A DNA stretch of 64,000 nucleotides from positions 6,617,637-6,681,636 of the forward strand of contig JACDQD010000010.1 in assembly GCA_019843655.1 (NCBI GenBank), in the 5' to 3' direction. This stretch comes from Lethocerus indicus (taxonomy: Eukaryota; Arthropoda; Insecta; Hemiptera; Belostomatidae). The notes below the pieces were generated by a model. It was given only the letters and a program-made list of their open reading frames with translations, searched no databases and was not told the origin of the DNA. The translations under genes were made by a program, and so were the position numbers. Below are positions 60,379-64,000 of this stretch, one piece after another. Within the stretch, counting starts at the first letter, position 1; every line of letters starts with the position of its first letter.

Positions 60379-60487
60379 AGCAATGACCGCCCTGCTGAAG
60401 GAGGGCGTAGTCTCGATGAAACGTAGGACAATCTGTGACCCGTACCACGCGAGGACCGAAATCGTACTCACGGCCGAGTACGAGCGC
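60379..60487 (+). CDS. Candidate alternative exon in intron 59983-61603
   Basis: A 109-nt segment after GGTTGCTCAG and before a GTAAGG donor. In the phase supplied by exon 59641-59982 it is fully open and reads AMTALLKEGVVSMKRRTICD, PYHARTEIVLTAEYER. Third codon positions are mostly G or C, as in the neighbouring exons and unlike the AT-rich intron. It leaves in phase 0, however, which does not fit the exon at 61604 (needs phase 2). It would have to be part of an alternative 3' end, reading on to a stop near 60692, or join an exon not seen here. A GTGAGT on the minus strand within it offers a rival explanation. No homologue is recognised. Confidence 0.3.
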
Positions 60488-61603
60488 GTAAGGGCGTGTA
60501 GTAGGAGGAAGTGCAGGAGTAGAGGTCCTTCACGAGAATTTGGCCCTACAAGGCAGAAACTGTTGAGTACCGAGAGTGACCGTTCCAGTTTTATCCAAAT
60601 TTATTTGTTGAGTGTTGCCCGGTTTAATGTTTCTGTTGAGATTTTATTTTTTTTTTCAAATCGAGATTCCTGCTTGCCGTCCGTTTTATTTTGATTGGTT
60701 GCCAAGTAGTACACCTTCCCCGAAGGCAGTTTGAAAACGACTATTCCTTGCTAATCCAACTAATGTTCTTTTTTTTAAGTATTATTTGAGTTCCTACTGT
60801 TACAATCGAAATTGCTTTTGGTGTCAACGTGTACAACCCTTAAGAACAAAACGTTCTTCCTTAATGCCGCAAGTATTACGTAGCTCGTTAGAGCCTAAAG
60901 GGGAAAAAGAAGGAAAATCTTTGTCTTACATTACGTAAAATGTAAAGTTACATTACGTAAAATTATTGCAAGAAAAAGTAACAATTGCATTAATTATCTT
61001 TGAGTATACACCGTCTGATCTGTGCATACTGGTGATCCTGGCGGCATTTTAATTTTACCAATTAAAACCACTAGATTGTTTCCAATTGACTTAAATAATA
61101 ATTCTGAGATATTAGATGTATTACAATTTTTATATAAGCTACTATATTAACAGAAGCTTTTTCAAATAATAAAAATTGTTTTATCCGCTTATATAGCACA
61201 TATGACAACTACGGGCCTTATGCGCTTGTGATACAGAGCTCCGACCACTCTGTTATTAATATAAATGAAATAATTTTTTTTAACTCTGGAACATTAAAAG
61301 TTAACGCTTATTGTGTACTTTCCTGTATAATTTAGAATTCTAGTGAAGAAAATTGCGTTTATGTAGATCAACTTTCTAATTGTTTCAAGGACCTTAACTA
61401 TCTGAAATTGTCTTTTCTTACCAAGGGTATTGATCAAATATAACCTTAATATTCAGGAAGTGCTTCGATATATTTCATTCGTGATTACATCGGCATGCAA
61501 GCATGATTCCTCCGATCTCTAGCAATACACTGGAGTATGGTTTTACCCCAATTTACGTGGGCTCCGAACGGGGTTTTTAAGAATTGACCGTTGTTGGTCT
61601 CAG

Positions 61604-61934
61604 GTCGCCACCGAAGCTGTCAGTGGCGGAGCGGGTGTGCGAGATCGAGCGCCAGCAGCAGCAGGTGGGCGGCCGGGTACCCAACACAGGGGTCGACGAG
61701 GCCCAGAAGAGGACCCGGGTGACGGACCACGCCTCGCTCAAGGCGATGCAGAAGAAGGCCCTGCTCTCCTTCTACGAGAGACACCATTCGGCCTGGAAGT
61801 CTGAGCCCCAGCTAACCGCCACCGCCGTCCCGCCGCAGCCTCCGCCGCGGCCCCAGCCGCCGCCCTCATCACGGAGGTCCTCGTCGGCCTCGGACTACGC
61901 CGGCGCGGTCAGCCGTGACGTCAGGGGCCAACCG
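61604..61934 (+). CDS. Exon of the Shroom-like gene, conserved-looking motif region
   Basis: A 331-nt exon from TTGTTGGTCTCAG to CAACCG|GTAACA, entered in phase 2 and left in phase 0. It encodes SPPKLSVAERVCEIERQQQQ, then VTDHASLKAMQKKALLSFYE, RHHSAWKSEPQL, then a Pro-rich segment (PPQPPPRPQPPPSSRRSS) and a Ser/Arg tail. Codons are strongly GC-ending. The block around KKALLSFYERHHSAWKSEP looks like a short conserved motif in a disordered protein; I associate it with insect Shroom, possibly its actin-binding (ASD1) region, but this rests on memory. The C-terminal ASD2 Rho-kinase-binding domain expected of Shroom is not in the window and would have to lie downstream. Confidence 0.8.
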
Positions 61935-61969
61935 GTAACAACCTTTATTACATAAATAAATAGATAGAC

Positions 61970-62409
61970 ATACCTGTTTTGTGGTCTGCGAGTAGACCAC
62001 AGTGGTCCATCTGAAGTGGTCCATCTTCAGCAGCGGTGTTAGTCACCGTTAGCACTTTGAATGTTTTACGGGCATCCTCAATGCACTGTTACTTTCACTT
62101 GTACTGTATCTTTTTATTTTTACATTATAAAAACAATTGTAATAATAATCCTATTAAAGGATCACACCCGCCCAACCACCACACCCCCCCCATCCGACAA
62201 TCTGACTCACACTTAGAAAACGGATTAACAAAATCCTAAGACAAACATAATTCCCCAATAACAATAACAGAACACGTATATATACTACTGACAAACACTG
62301 CAGTACGAGTGAAAGTAACAGTGAAGTGAGGATGCCCAAAAACATCCAAAGTGCTAACAGTGACTAACACCGCTACTGAAGATGGCGAGCGGCCGAAACC
62401 GGTCTAGCA
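61970..62409. mobile_element. Foldback element with an insert at the centre, in an intron
   Basis: The left arm begins TACCTGTTTTGTGGTCTGCG, the mirror of the outer right ends of the 41.2- and 53.2-kb copies, skips the CTCCTCTCGCTGG part, and resumes GCAGCGGTGTTAGTCACCGT, then TTTCACTTGTACTGT. About 200 bp of unrelated sequence (roughly 62108-62300) separates it from the right arm AGTACGAGTGAAAGTAACAG, GAGGATGCCCAAAAACATCC, TGACTAACACCGCTACTGAA, GCCGAAACCGGTCTAGCAAA. It lies 36 bp beyond the exon ending at 61934, so it should be transcribed. Confidence 0.75.
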
Positions 62410-62614
62410 AAAGTGGCCCAAGTCCATTTACCTTCAAATCGAGATATTTAAGGGTTTGCGTTTCAATGAATTTAAAAATATACGTATAGGATACTAATGA
62501 GTCATACTGCTTATGTGTATCTAAGGGTGTTGAATTTATAGTTCCTATTAAAATAGTGGCAATTATTAAGTGAATAATTTCGTTTTCTTATCAAGAATGG
62601 AGTTGGGCCACTTT
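62410..62614. mobile_element. Small element with 19-bp inverted ends
   Basis: AAAGTGGCCCAAGTCCATT at 62410-62428 is mirrored by AATGGAGTTGGGCCACTTT at 62596-62614, 18 of 19 positions pairing. The 205-bp AT-rich interior is non-coding. It begins exactly where the foldback right arm at 62400 stops matching its family, consistent with insertion or with a breakpoint there. No clear target duplication is visible beyond a possible CAA. Confidence 0.45.
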
Positions 62615-64000
62615 CAAACTCCACTATTCGATTATTGAACTAACTCTGAAAACTTAAGTGTCAAGAATTATCGTATTTGCTCGGATTATAAGCAAACTGA
62701 AATGCTTGATATAGAAAATAGACCCAAAGATTGGATAGGCCACATAGTCATGTAGAGGCATAATAGAGAGAAATAAATAAAAAGTACTATAATTTTATGC
62801 TACAAAATATAACGAAGTTTTTTTTACCCCAGCACCGGGTTGAACTTGCCACTCATTTGGGTAAATACACAGGAGAATAAAAAATAAATAATAATATTTG
62901 CAGTTATAGGGAAGTCATAATAAACAAGAGAAATAATTAAATCCTCTAAAATAAATTTCCTATACGGTGTTTATTCAATAATTTAAGACACAAATAGCTG
63001 CGGAGAACCAACAGTTGGTAAGGGGATTATGATACATTGGGAACTGTAAGTTGGTAACCTTGATGATTGTTGATCACGTGATTCAAACAGTTTCTTTCAG
63101 TAACTAATCTAGTTTAACTATGTTAAGTGGTATCGGAGTTTGTGAAATATTTAAACGGCGTGCAGCGATATATTTTTTGCCTAACGAAGGTGAAAGACCG
63201 GTTAACATTTAGCTAAGTATGACCGATGGATACGGATAAAATTTTGTGGCCGGCAGCCATTTTACCAGTTGGAGACAAATTTAAAGACTAGAACTTCAAA
63301 ATGTGCTAAATTGGTTCTTAATCAAGTCAACAATTACAGAAGGTATAAATAAACCGATTCAGATATAATGAATGTTATGTGAGAAAATATCTGTTGATGA
63401 AATAAAACAATTTTACCTCCAGAGCAATTTGTGTCCATGATTACTAGGTTACTCTACTGTACATTCTTTAATATTTCTCAGCTTTTCATAACTTATTAAA
63501 CCATAGAAATTGAGGAACAATTCATAATATTTTACTAAATTAGTGTTTAGTTTTTTAGTATATAAAGTGCTTTGAAAGGAATTTAAATTAAGAAATAGTA
63601 AGAACTAAGATATTCATTAAATTGGGTCCTCAGTTTTATTCTCACATATATATTTTGAGTTTATATTGCTGTATAGAATGTTAGCAATAACTGGGTAGTG
63701 GATTTCAAACAAAATTTAGGTCTAGTATGAAATGTATTAAGTATTTTCCAAAAACTCTGTTATTTCAATGTTCTTTTATATGAAACTGGTGTAAGGAACT
63801 TTAGCACTGGACATGAAAATGAAAATAATTAAAAATTTGTTTTGAATTTGATTTGTTGTATTATGAAGTCCCCCCTGATCCTGTTTTCAATAACTATTTA
63901 TAATATTTCAGTGCAATTCAGGCACGAGTATATTATAATTAGATTGGGTAAGATGGTAGCTTATTTATTATACAGTATGAGCATAATATTTTAATTTATC
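62615..64000. other. AT-rich intronic DNA to the window edge
   Basis: Low in CpG compared with the rest of the window. There are no open frames of note, no convincing exon and no repeat family I can recognise. It is probably intron following the exon at 61604-61934. Confidence 0.5.

Overview
The window is nuclear DNA from an animal, almost certainly an arthropod and most likely an insect. It is AT-rich with CpG-rich patches and has spliced coding exons separated by long introns. It is full of eukaryotic transposable elements: a Jockey-type non-LTR retrotransposon family, hAT, Tc1/mariner, piggyBac and pogo-like elements, and a palindromic foldback family. There are no bacterial or phage genes, no CRISPR array, and no rRNA or tRNA that I can support. 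The order is not determined.

The one multi-exon gene I can support is on the + strand in the right part. Five exons fit together by splice sites, open frames and phase: 40217-40391, 56988-57155, 57994-58178, 59641-59982 and 61604-61934. It continues past the right edge and probably also upstream. The predicted protein is disordered, rich in Ser, Pro, His and Gln, with short conserved-looking motifs. From memory it best resembles insect Shroom, an actin- and Rho-kinase-binding protein of apical constriction, but that name is tentative. In exon 59641-59982 the frame is lost and then regained across a Gly-rich tract, which looks like two compensating indels. Two further exon-like segments (58925-58991 and 60379-60487) sit in its introns.

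Layout: 1-35.9 kb has no convincing gene. It holds foldback copies, one 522-bp Tc1/mariner-type element (17465-17986), microsatellites, CpG-rich patches and one unexplained 179-codon minus-strand frame. 35.9-47.8 kb carries five 5'-truncated copies of one Jockey-like family; a piggyBac-type element has inserted into one of them at TTAA, and another has a 150-codon open frame with no start codon. 47.8-57 kb is one long intron with two foldback copies and a pogo-like element. From 57 to 62.6 kb nearly every intron carries a mobile element: a hAT deletion derivative making up most of intron 57156-57993, a mariner fragment plus a piggyBac-type element in the next, a possible hAT end in the third, and a long palindrome in the fourth. 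The last 1.4 kb is featureless AT-rich DNA.
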